From Gulosibacter chungangensis (GTDB lineage: Bacteria; Actinomycetota; Actinomycetes; Actinomycetales; Microbacteriaceae): a stretch of DNA of 64,000 bases. Made by a program: the position numbers and the translations under genes. Under the pieces are notes generated by a model. That model was not told where the DNA came from. It saw nothing but the letters and a program-made list of their open reading frames with translations, and ran no database searches. Position 1 is the stretch's first letter; every line of letters begins with the position of its first letter. This document shows, in pieces, positions 10,877 to 18,505 of this stretch. The stretch spans positions 434,001 to 498,000 of the forward strand of contig NZ_WBKB01000001.1 in NCBI RefSeq assembly GCF_008831155.1. The letters are read 5' to 3'.

Positions 10877-11046
10877 GGCTAGGGACAGCGGCAATGGCAG
10901 GAATCGAACGCATTGCCGCAAGCTGTAGCCCTTGCAGAACTACCGACCATGGCTAGCGCAAACGGCAATGGTACGAATCGAGACCATTGCCACAAGCTGT
11001 AGACATTGCAGTACTACAGGCAAGGGCTAGCGCAAACGGCAATGCC
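10877..11046. repeat. 74-bp tandem repeat, about 2.3 copies, with internal hairpins
   Basis: Units begin with GGCTAG at 10877, 10951 and 11025, an exact 74-base period. Each full unit contains a hairpin whose arms co-vary between copies: GGCAATG/CATTGCC in the first and GGCAATGGT/ACCATTGCC in the second. The second also has CTGTAG paired with CTACAG. The repeat fills most of the 339-bp gap between the thioesterase gene and the convergent cupin gene; nothing else is recognisable there. Confidence 0.85.
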
Positions 11047-11171
11047 AAGCACTTCGCCAACCTCGAACGCCGCAATGGGCCGCAGCCGAAACTGCGACCC
11101 ATCGTTAGGCGTGCCGTGTCGCGACGCATCTCAGCGTTGCCGAGTACTTCGGCACCGCCGAATCCACGTGA

Positions 11172-11507
11172 TTAGCTGTACACAAACCACTCGAGCACGG
11201 GCTCGAGGATCTGCCAGCGCGAGCGCGACCCGTCGTTGAAGGATGCGCTGGAACCGGCGGTGAGCACAAACGGTTCCCCATCGACCGGCTCGATGCGGAT
11301 CTTGCCTTCGAGAAGCAGGATGGTTTCGTCGCCATGGGAGACGAGGTCGAATGCTTCGGGAGCTTCCTCAGGCGTTACCTTCCAGTACCCGCAGCTGAGG
11401 CCCTCGCGATCACCCTCACCTGGGCGGCGGATCCACTGCACGGTGCCGACCTCGAAGGGCTCCTGCTTCGAGTCGTCGCGGACTCCGTGGGTGATGTATT
11501 CGGTCAT
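11172..11507 (-). CDS. Cupin-domain protein (DUF861/EutQ-like)
   Basis: A 111-residue small beta-barrel protein. SCGYWKVTPEEAPEAFDL, SHGDETILLLEGKIRIEP and GEPFVLTAGSSASFNDGSRSRW give the cupin double-motif pattern of the DUF861 group: an E-x5-G core, then the second motif with the late-barrel W. ATG 11507 has AAGGAGG upstream, so the 20 residues before it in the open frame are not used. It lies 72 bases downstream of the permease in the amine-catabolism operon. Members of this group often sit beside amine or amino-acid catabolic genes, but the biochemical role is unproven. Confidence 0.8.
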   Translation of the reverse strand: MTEYITHGVRDDSKQEPFEVGTVQWIRRPGEGDREGLSCGYWKVTPEEAPEAFDLVSHGDETILLLEGKIRIEPVDGEPFVLTAGSSASFNDGSRSRWQILEPVLEWFVYS

Positions 11508-11579
11508 GATTCCTCCTTGTTGTTGTCCTGACTGCCACCGTGGCCGCGGCGGACAGCTCATGGACATTCCTGGGATTGG

Positions 11580-13067
11580 CTATGAATCGCCCTCGAGGGC
11601 GGCGGCTTCTTCAGCACGCAGTTTTTGGATGTTGATGGATTCGGTGTCGAAGTCGATGCGGCGTGACTTGCGGGCAGCGAGCCAGCCGAGCACGCCCGCG
11701 ATCGGCAGCGCAAGTAGCAGCCATTTCGCGGTCTCTCCCCCGCCGAGCAGGAGCGCGTCGTAGTTCGCGATCGAGAACACGAGCATCGCGACGACCAGCA
11801 CGAGCGCGACCGCGGGTGCGATCACAGTGGAGATCAGGCCACCCTTGATGTCACGTCGACGCCGGAAGAACACCAGCACTGCAACGGATGCGAGGGCCAT
11901 GATCAGGATGAATCCGATCGTGCCGAGCGCAACAAACCAGGCGTAGACGACCACCATGGGATCGGCACCTGACCACAGGAAGGCAAGTAGGATCACCGCG
12001 ACAATCACGCCGTTTGCGAGGGCGGCTCGAGCGGGAGCCTGTCGCTTCGTCACTTTGCCGAGGGCCTGCGGCAGTACCCGCGCACGAGACAGCGCGAAAG
12101 CGTAGCGCGCGAACATATTGGACATCCCGAGCAGCATCGCCACGAAACTCGTGACCACCATGATCTGCATAATCAGGTCGAGCCAAGGCCCAACATACTG
12201 CGCAGCCAAGCCGAACATCAGCCCTTCCAGGTTCTCCGTCGCGGCCTGTTGCACCGCATCCGGCCCGACCGCCATGCTGACCGCCCAGGTCGCGAGTCCG
12301 TAGAAAATCGCGATGAAGCCGATCACGAAGAAGAGCGCCAGCGGAATCGTTCGCCGCGGGTTACGCGCTTCTTCCGCGAAAACCGTGGTGGCCTCGAAGG
12401 TTGTGAAGCAGGTGGCGACGAACAGGATCGCGATGCCGAGGCCGGGGTTCGTGAACACCGCCGGGCTGAAGCTTTCGAGCGAAGGCACTTTGTCGTCGGA
12501 GATCCAGATACCGCCGACCAGCGCGAGCACCACGAGCACTTCCAGCGCGAGAATTACTCCGAGGACGCGCAGACTCATATCCACGCCCCACATCGCCAGC
12601 CCCGTCGTGATCGCGATGAAGACGACCGCCCACAGCCAGATCGGAATATCGACGCCGAGGTAGGTGGCCACCAGCTGGTTCGCGAACACCCCAAACTGCG
12701 CCCAGAATCCAACCTGCAGGGCAATGTAGGTGACGATCACGAGTCCCGAAGTCGCACCCGCGGCGCGTATCCCGAGCCCCTTTTCGATGTAGGCGACGAA
12801 CCCAGCGGCGCTGTTTACGTGCTGACTCATCTTGAGATAGCCGACGGCGAAGATCGCGACAACCGCGGCGATCAGGAGGTACACCAGCGGCACGCCTGGA
12901 CCAATCAGCGAGAAAATCACCGGACCGGCACCTACGAACGCGGCCATCGGAGCGGCTGCGGCGAGCACGAAGAATGCGACGCCGACGGGCCCGAGACTGT
13001 TTGCCTTCAGCTGGTGTTGGCCGTCGGCGACTTTCGCGGTCTCAATTGTTGACTTTGGCGCGCTCAT
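11580..13067 (-). CDS. APC-family amino acid/amine permease
   Basis: A 495-residue, twelve-span cytoplasmic-membrane transporter. The first span carries LAAAAPMAAFVGAGPVIFSLIGPGVPL, the APC G-x-G-type break region, and the segment TCFTTFEATTVFAEEARNPRRTIP matches the family's E-(E/A)-x-(N/D)-P-x-(R/K)-x-I-P signature after span 6. The start codon overlaps the stop of the amine oxidase gene by four bases (ATGA), so the two are translationally coupled. That coupling implies that the permease imports the substrate, or a precursor, of the amine oxidase. The C-terminus is charged and cytoplasmic. Confidence 0.92.
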   Translation of the reverse strand: MSAPKSTIETAKVADGQHQLKANSLGPVGVAFFVLAAAAPMAAFVGAGPVIFSLIGPGVPLVYLLIAAVVAIFAVGYLKMSQHVNSAAGFVAYIEKGLGIRAAGATSGLVIVTYIALQVGFWAQFGVFANQLVATYLGVDIPIWLWAVVFIAITTGLAMWGVDMSLRVLGVILALEVLVVLALVGGIWISDDKVPSLESFSPAVFTNPGLGIAILFVATCFTTFEATTVFAEEARNPRRTIPLALFFVIGFIAIFYGLATWAVSMAVGPDAVQQAATENLEGLMFGLAAQYVGPWLDLIMQIMVVTSFVAMLLGMSNMFARYAFALSRARVLPQALGKVTKRQAPARAALANGVIVAVILLAFLWSGADPMVVVYAWFVALGTIGFILIMALASVAVLVFFRRRRDIKGGLISTVIAPAVALVLVVAMLVFSIANYDALLLGGGETAKWLLLALPIAGVLGWLAARKSRRIDFDTESINIQKLRAEEAAALEGDS

Positions 13068-14434
13068 TTCTGGCTCGCTTCCGAGAGGGTGCGCTCGGTG
13101 GATGCGCTGGCCACAACTTCATTGAGGATCCGGCGCGACTGCTGGGTTGCGCTTTCGATCGCCCCGTCAATGAATCCGCCCCAGCCGAGGGCGTAGTCGG
13201 CACCGGCAAAACGGACTCGATCGGTTCCCGCCACGAACGCCGTGAAGGATTCCTTGAAGTGCCCAACGCTGTGCATCGGCCAGGTCTCGCCCGCGAATTC
13301 ATCGGAGCACCAGTCATGCCCAGTGGTGGCCTCGATCTCGGCACCAGGAATGATCCGCTGCACCGCATCCGTCACCTGCGCGAGGTCCGTGACATCGATG
13401 GCGGATGCATCCGACCCGAAGCCAATCACGATGATGCCGTCTTCGACGGGGTACTCGGCCTGCAGGAAGTTGAATGGCCAGTCGGGCTCGCCGAGCGCCA
13501 TGAACGGCTCGGCGTGGCCCTTGAGTTTGAACCAGGCTTTGGTGCCGAGCCCAGTTTGTCCGCGTGCGGCGGCGTGGTTGATCGGGGTCGGTAGGGCCGG
13601 GGTGAAGGAGATATCCCCGAGAATCTGCAGCGGAACGGTGACGATCACGCGATCGGCCACATACTCGGCCGTCAAGGTGTGCACGGTCGCGCGGTCTGCA
13701 TCCGTCACGACCTCAGCCACGCGGGTGTTGAACAGGAACTGCGCGCCGTGACCCAGCGCATCCTGGTGGATCGCATCTGCGAGTGCCTTCGTGCCGCCTT
13801 CGACTTTGTACGTGGCACAGGCCTCCCACATCACCTGCCAGTCGCCGTTGGTCGCGGCGAGCCAGCGCAGCGCCTGCGTGTAGGCCGCGGTGTCGGTGCT
13901 GCCGTTGAAGTTGAGCGTCCAGAAAGTGCGCAGCCGTTGCTTTTGCGAGTCGGTGAGCTCGAGGGTGGCGATGACGTCGTCGACGCTGAGGTGGTCGAGG
14001 TCGGCGGCCTCTGGGTTGGTGAAGGGTTCGAAGGCGCGCGGGAAATACTTGCGGGTTTCGACGCCGAAGGCATCGCAACCGGGTGCCATCGCCTCGAGCA
14101 GTTCCTCGAGTGAACCATCCTGGCGCTCGCCGTCTTCGAACCAGATCGCGCGTTGGAAGTCGGGGCTCTTTACGGTGCCGATGCCGTAGTGGTTGAGTTC
14201 GCGCCAGACGTAGGGCTGGGTCCAGTGCACCCAGGTGCCGCCGAGTTCGAGGCCCATGCCGAGGCGTTCTTCGTACCAGGTGCGCCCGGCGATGCGGTCG
14301 CGGCCCTCGATGACGAGGACGCTCTGGCCTTCAGCAGCGAGGTCACGCGCGGCCGTGAGCCCGGCAAATCCTGCGCCAATGATGATCGTGTCGAAGCGTT
14401 GGGTATCCAAGCGTTCTTGGTTGATGTCGCTCAT
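13064..14434 (-). CDS. Flavin-containing monoamine/polyamine oxidase
   Basis: This 456-residue flavoenzyme oxidises primary amines to aldehydes with release of ammonia and H2O2. The Rossmann FAD motif DTIIIGAGFAGLTAARDLA lies at residues 15-33, followed by EGRDRIAGRTW, and the C-terminal FAD motif is RVRFAGADYALGWGGFIDGAIESA. The protein resembles putrescine and tyramine oxidases of Actinobacteria such as Puo. GGAG lies seven bases before ATG 14434. Two copies of the 16-bp palindrome lie directly upstream (14458-14473 and 14490-14505), implying control by the TetR protein at 15628. The exact amine cannot be told from sequence. Confidence 0.92.
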   Translation of the reverse strand: MSDINQERLDTQRFDTIIIGAGFAGLTAARDLAAEGQSVLVIEGRDRIAGRTWYEERLGMGLELGGTWVHWTQPYVWRELNHYGIGTVKSPDFQRAIWFEDGERQDGSLEELLEAMAPGCDAFGVETRKYFPRAFEPFTNPEAADLDHLSVDDVIATLELTDSQKQRLRTFWTLNFNGSTDTAAYTQALRWLAATNGDWQVMWEACATYKVEGGTKALADAIHQDALGHGAQFLFNTRVAEVVTDADRATVHTLTAEYVADRVIVTVPLQILGDISFTPALPTPINHAAARGQTGLGTKAWFKLKGHAEPFMALGEPDWPFNFLQAEYPVEDGIIVIGFGSDASAIDVTDLAQVTDAVQRIIPGAEIEATTGHDWCSDEFAGETWPMHSVGHFKESFTAFVAGTDRVRFAGADYALGWGGFIDGAIESATQQSRRILNEVVASASTERTLSEASQK

Positions 14435-14457
14435 AGTTACTCTCCGTCGAGTTAAAA

Positions 14458-14473
14458 CTCAGCACTTGCTGAG
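14458..14473. promoter_or_regulatory. Palindromic operator, copy 1 of amine regulon
   Basis: CTCAGCACTTGCTGAG is a perfect six-base-arm palindrome 24 bp before the amine oxidase start. It shares the pattern CTnAGC-n4-GCTnAG with the copies at 14490-14505 and 15529-15544. Confidence 0.75.
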
Positions 14474-14489
14474 ATTGAACAGGTTAAAA

Positions 14490-14505
14490 ATAAGCGTTTG
14501 CTTAG
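14490..14505. promoter_or_regulatory. Palindromic operator, copy 2 of amine regulon
   Basis: ATAAGCGTTTGCTTAG has five-base perfect inner arms (TAAGC/GCTTA) and a mismatched outer base. Its centre is 32 bp, about three helical turns, from copy 1, which would put bound repressors on the same face. Confidence 0.7.
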
Positions 14506-14594
14506 TTTGGAGTCAATGGTGATGGGATGCGCTATGCCAAGTCGCGCACTGAGGGGCAATTCGCGTGCACTCCCGGCACACGTATCCGTCGCGG

Positions 14595-15458
14595 CTACTC
14601 CGCTGGATAGTCCGTATCCGCAAGCACCGTGAATTGACTATCGAAAGGGATGTGCACAGTATCGAGCGTCGGCCCGTCCCAGCAGAACATCCGGCCGATC
14701 GAGCGCTTGGCCGCGAGGTCAATGGTCACGATCGACTCCACCGGCATGACGGTCTCACTCCAATGCAGCAGCACCAAATCTTCGGCAATATGCCAAACCT
14801 GGACTGGGTCCGCGTCGGCGAGGCCAACCTCCGCACCGCGCACGCAATGCCACACGAAGGTCCCCGCATTGAGATAGATGTGCTCATAGTGCTCAGTTGG
14901 GCTGTAGCGGTAGTAGATCCGCTTCCCGACAAGTTCACTCGTTGGCTCCAGTGGCTTAATCTCTCCGAAGCCTTCGACCACCCCGTGTGCAATATCAGTG
15001 CGCATCCGAACCTCACCGCCACGGTCAACAAATGAGGATTCAGCAACCGTCACCTGACCGCTGTTGAGGTTAATCACGAGCGAAACATCATGGGTGCTTA
15101 CCGATTCCCCCTTGAGGAAGTCAACGAAGAAAATGCTGGGGCGAACTTCGACCGCGCGGTACGGATGCGCCCCTTCGGCACCGGCAGCATCGCCGTTCAG
15201 GATGCGCCAAGTCACCTTTCCTGCGGCGAATTGGTGCTCGATCCTTCGCCCGCCCTCAAACGCGACCACAATCGCTGGCCCCTCGAGTTTTTCGCTCGCG
15301 GGAAGGCTCGGGTCGCCGAATCCGGCGAGCATGGCCGTCACATCGGGCCACTCTTCAGTGGACACATAGCCCTGGTCCGCTGGTGCAAGCTGTGCGCGAT
15401 GCGTGGGCTGTGCCGACTGGGTGGATTGCGCTGGCTGCGTGGGCTGCTGAATCGTCAT
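14595..15458 (-). CDS. moaF: MoaF-family protein (monoamine regulon type)
   Basis: A 287-residue protein with the two-lipocalin MoaF architecture. The N-terminal domain ends near AVEVRPSIFFVDFL, and the C-terminal domain carries the highly characteristic YRYSPTEHYEHIYLN, FVWHCVRGAE and LADADPVQVWHIAEDL. The first 25 residues are a low-complexity Gln/Ser/Thr leader. Databases often label this family molybdenum cofactor biosynthesis protein F, but moaF was named for the Klebsiella monoamine regulon, and here it lies directly upstream of an amine oxidase on the same strand, which supports the amine role. The operator at 15529-15544 lies upstream. Its biochemical activity is unknown. Confidence 0.88.
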   Translation of the reverse strand: MTIQQPTQPAQSTQSAQPTHRAQLAPADQGYVSTEEWPDVTAMLAGFGDPSLPASEKLEGPAIVVAFEGGRRIEHQFAAGKVTWRILNGDAAGAEGAHPYRAVEVRPSIFFVDFLKGESVSTHDVSLVINLNSGQVTVAESSFVDRGGEVRMRTDIAHGVVEGFGEIKPLEPTSELVGKRIYYRYSPTEHYEHIYLNAGTFVWHCVRGAEVGLADADPVQVWHIAEDLVLLHWSETVMPVESIVTIDLAAKRSIGRMFCWDGPTLDTVHIPFDSQFTVLADTDYPAE

Positions 15459-15528
15459 GAAATTCCCCTTCTCAACTTTGAGACGTAGTGCTTGCGACCT
15501 GCTCGAGGATTCGAGCCAAAGTCGCTTG

Positions 15529-15544
15529 CTAAGCAGTTGCTTAG
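15529..15544. promoter_or_regulatory. Palindromic operator, copy 3 (moaF/tetR gap)
   Basis: CTAAGCAGTTGCTTAG is a perfect palindrome with six-base arms in the 169-bp divergent gap between moaF and the TetR gene. Its position allows control of both genes, including autoregulation. Confidence 0.78.
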
Positions 15545-15627
15545 TTCAACGTACGCGGAGAGGATGCGCTCCGTCAAGCATCCTCCACCGGCTCTGACTG
15601 GTTCAGGGCAGTCAGTATGCTGAAACG

Positions 15628-16188
15628 GTGAGCGACAAGGATCGGAAACCGGGTTACGGCGACGGTAAGGAGGCCCTGCTTCGCGCGACCGTCGAGGTAG
15701 TCGCAAAGAAAGGGCTCCGCGGAATGACCTTCCGCGCCGTCGCCGAGGCTGCGGGGGTCAATAACACCCTGATCGCGCACCACTTCGGCAACCGCGACAA
15801 GCTGCTCGCAGCCGCGCTTGAATGGTCAACCACCGGTTCGATTGCCGCGGCCGACCTGTCCGAATACGTACATGACAGCCACGCTTTTCGACAGGCCTTG
15901 CTCAAGAATGTTGCGACTCAACCAGAGCTCGAGATCTTCCAGTACGAGATGATCCTCGAAGCCACGCGGCGCGAGGAAATTCGCCCGGCAGTCCACGAGC
16001 TCTATCGCCGCTATCTTGCCGCGCTCCTGCCGGGACTCTCACCGAACGGAATCGCCCCGAACAAGGCACTGGGTCGAGCACTATTTGCCGCGCTCGATGG
16101 CTTGATGCTGCAGTATTTCAGTCGAGCGATCACCGCCGAAGAGCTCAGCGAGTCTCTCGAGGCACTCGAGGCCGCGCTCGCCTCGTAG
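15628..16188 (+). CDS. TetR-family regulator of the amine cluster
   Basis: A 186-residue regulator. The N-terminal helix-turn-helix reads ALLRATVEVVAKKGLRGMTF, then AVAEAAGVNNTLIAHHFGNR, which is the TetR pattern ending in the (Y/H)-x-x-F-x-(S/N)-(K/R) helix. The rest is an all-helical ligand-binding domain. It starts at GTG 15628 with no clear ribosome-binding site; a TATGCT hexamer six bases upstream could be a -10 box of a leaderless transcript. It is divergent from moaF, and three similar palindromes occur only in the moaF and amine oxidase control regions, so it is probably the local repressor released by an amine or aldehyde. Confidence 0.88.
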   Translation: MSDKDRKPGYGDGKEALLRATVEVVAKKGLRGMTFRAVAEAAGVNNTLIAHHFGNRDKLLAAALEWSTTGSIAAADLSEYVHDSHAFRQALLKNVATQPELEIFQYEMILEATRREEIRPAVHELYRRYLAALLPGLSPNGIAPNKALGRALFAALDGLMLQYFSRAITAEELSESLEALEAALAS

Positions 16189-16416
16189 AACAGCCGCAAC
16201 CCGACGCAGCGCCGGGGCTCAACCCACACCCACACCCACACGGGGTGGTCGCACCGAGCCGGGTTGGTAGAACGCCCCGGCTCAGTGTGACGAACCTGGC
16301 TCGCAGATTCGCTGACCTTGCTCGCGGATGCGCTGGCACGGCTCGGTGGCGTGGCGGCAGCGACGAAGTGACCGCGGCCTCGGCAACGAGGTGATTGCGG
16401 TCGCGGCGCCGTGCGA
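16189..16416. other. Gene-free repeat-rich spacer with CCCACA microsatellite
   Basis: No reading frame of interest lies in this 228-bp gap between the convergent tetR and csoR genes. At 16223-16241 the unit CCCACA is repeated just over three times. Around it are several short inverted GC tracts (CCGGGGCT, AGCCGGG, CCCCGGCT), which may terminate transcription from either side. Confidence 0.5.
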
Positions 16417-16767
16417 CTACTTCAGCAGTCGCTTGACGACGTCGGTAACTTCTTGAATCTTGATCGCGGTGTATTCGGAATCGCCTTGCGTGGCTGCGTC
16501 GGCGACACAGTGGTCGAGGTGGTCTTCGAGCAGCAGCATTGCAACGCGGTCTAAGCCGGCTTTGATCGCCGAAATCTGCGTGATCACGTCGATGCAGTAA
16601 GCATCCTCATCGACCATGCGCTCAACGCCGCGCACCTGGCCTTCAATACGCTTAAGACGGTTCTTCAACGCATTGACGTCATTGCGATAGCCGTGGTGGT
16701 GAGCGTGAGGATCGGCCGGCGATACCGACGGCGTGTGCTCGGGCGGCGCGGGGGTTGCCTCGCTCAT
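16417..16767 (-). CDS. csoR: CsoR-family copper-sensing repressor
   Basis: A 116-residue all-helical DUF156 protein. The Cu+ ligands of CsoR are present with the family spacing: Cys58 in DAYCIDVITQ, then His83 and Cys87 in DHLDHC (25 and 4 residues apart, as in the Mycobacterium C36/H61/C65 set). The N-terminal tail is His-rich (HAHHH). The start is ATG 16765-16767 behind GAGGTGG, and the A of its ATG overlaps the TAA of the methyltransferase gene (TAATG), so the two are translationally coupled. Its likely target is the palindrome upstream of copZ-copA, seven kb away. I infer derepression by Cu+. Confidence 0.9.
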   Translation of the reverse strand: MSEATPAPPEHTPSVSPADPHAHHHGYRNDVNALKNRLKRIEGQVRGVERMVDEDAYCIDVITQISAIKAGLDRVAMLLLEDHLDHCVADAATQGDSEYTAIKIQEVTDVVKRLLK

Positions 16768-18377
16768 TACATCCACCTCGGCACCAGGAACCCGAGCGAC
16801 ACGAGATCACGCACGTCGCGCAAGACACTCTCATTCAGCGCATCCTGATCGACCTCGAGGAGCGCCGCAATCGCGGTCAAAATTTGCCGACCGGTGAGGT
16901 CCCCGTCCGATACCGAAACGAACGAAGCGAGTTCGGTGGTCTCGGGGAAGGTGCGGCGAAAACCGCCACCCTGCCGCAGCAGCATCGCCGAGGGGTCGGC
17001 GTCGCCAGGGATCGTCCAGCGCTCCTCGGTCACATCCCCCGCGACCACGAAGGTCTCGTCGACCAGGTCGTCGTTCTCACGTTCGCGCAGCCAGTCATCG
17101 GCCGTGAAGGCATCGCGGATGCGCGCCCCAAGCGGCTGCTCAAGCTGGTGTTCCAGCGTCTCGAAGCGGCGCACCGGCGTCGCTCCTTCAGGAGCTCGGT
17201 GGAGGAAGAGCATCCCCATACCGATCGCCTCGACCGAGCGCGATTCGAAGTCGCGGAGGTAGCGGCCAAACTGCACTCGCCAGGATTCCAGTTCGCGGTT
17301 CTCCGCCGCATCCTTGAGCCACATATCGGCGTACTCGATCGGGGTGGCCTGCTCACGCTGCACGACCCACAGGTCGGTGCCGGTGCTCGGCCAGGTTTCC
17401 AGGCGCGAGTGCCAGTTCGCATCCTGCTCGTGAATCTCCCAGTTCCCGAGCATCACCGCGATGCCATCCTCGGCAAGAATGTCGCCGAGCCCGCGCACGA
17501 GACCTTCGACGAGCGAGTCGCCGGGGCGACCGCCGTCACGGTAGGTGTACTGCTCGCTCGCATCCTCACCCTCGCGGCGCGGAGTGATTACGAACGGCGG
17601 GTTTGAGACGACCAGGTCGAATTGCTCCCCCGCCACGGGTTCCAGCAGGTCGCCCTTGCGCAGCGAGACACGGGCTTCGAGATTGGCGGGGTCAAGTTCC
17701 AGCGCCTCAGCGTTAATCAGCAGGTTGAAGCGCGCGAAGCTCAGCGCGCGGTCAGAGATATCCGTGGCAACCACAAACTCGACGTGCCGCAGCAGGTGCA
17801 GCGTCTGCACGCCCATCCCAACACCGAGGTCGAGCGCCCGCGAAACCTCGCCGCGTGGGGTCAGCTGCGCGAGGTTTGCGGTCGCGGGGCCGATGCCGAC
17901 CACGTGGTCGCGACGCAATGGCTGGTCTTCCGGCACCTGTAGACCACCGAGGTCGCTGGCGACCCACAGGTCGAGGGTCGTCTCGCCTTCGGCGATCGCG
18001 TAGGGGCGGATGTCGACTCGGGCAGCGACAAGACCGTCTTGATCGCGCGGGTCGAGGAGCCCGGCGGCGACCTGATCATCCACCGCGGGAAGCATCCCGG
18101 CTTCGACCGGTTCGGCAAGCAGGTACACGCGGATGAGCGCGGCAAGTTGATTGTCCGGATGCGCGGTGTCTGAACCCACACCCGTCGCCTCGCGTGCGTC
18201 GAGCGCGAACTGAGCCGGGGCCAGCAGGTCGCGGTGCAGCGCATCCGCCGCCCCGGAGCCGAGCAAGCGCTCGACACCGTCAACGGTGTAATCGGCCCGC
18301 TGCAGGGCGGCGCGGATGCGCTCAAGGCGAGCGGCGTCGGAGCTGTCAGGGGCGTCGCGAGGGTCATCAAAGTTCAC
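16767..18377 (-). CDS. Class I SAM-dependent methyltransferase (NPPF type)
   Basis: A 536-residue methyltransferase. An N-terminal accessory region of about 180 residues precedes the SAM fold: ALDLGVGMGVQTLHLLRH (motif I), VVATDISDRALSFARFNL (motif II) and DLVVSNPPFVITPR (motif IV). The NPPF tetrad marks N- or glutamine-directed methyltransferases of the HemK/RsmC-like group, acting on nucleic acid or protein. A C-terminal region of about 200 residues is family-specific. Length and layout match an actinobacterial family often called methyltransferase or HemK-like. It overlaps csoR by one base. The target is not predictable. Confidence 0.82.
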   Translation of the reverse strand: MNFDDPRDAPDSSDAARLERIRAALQRADYTVDGVERLLGSGAADALHRDLLAPAQFALDAREATGVGSDTAHPDNQLAALIRVYLLAEPVEAGMLPAVDDQVAAGLLDPRDQDGLVAARVDIRPYAIAEGETTLDLWVASDLGGLQVPEDQPLRRDHVVGIGPATANLAQLTPRGEVSRALDLGVGMGVQTLHLLRHVEFVVATDISDRALSFARFNLLINAEALELDPANLEARVSLRKGDLLEPVAGEQFDLVVSNPPFVITPRREGEDASEQYTYRDGGRPGDSLVEGLVRGLGDILAEDGIAVMLGNWEIHEQDANWHSRLETWPSTGTDLWVVQREQATPIEYADMWLKDAAENRELESWRVQFGRYLRDFESRSVEAIGMGMLFLHRAPEGATPVRRFETLEHQLEQPLGARIRDAFTADDWLRERENDDLVDETFVVAGDVTEERWTIPGDADPSAMLLRQGGGFRRTFPETTELASFVSVSDGDLTGRQILTAIAALLEVDQDALNESVLRDVRDLVSLGFLVPRWM

Positions 18378-18505
18378 GATGTCTATTGTCCCCTATCTAT
18401 CCGGGCCAGGGCGGCGGATGCATGTCCAGGCGAATTAGATCGTCTGCTGCCCTTCCGGCGCGGATTTAGCGAGCACAAGACAGAACTCGTCTGGCCACCG
18501 CGGGC

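Noticed and set aside
10877-11046. CRISPR-like array
   Set aside because: The 74-base units are contiguous without unique spacers, and no cas genes are nearby.
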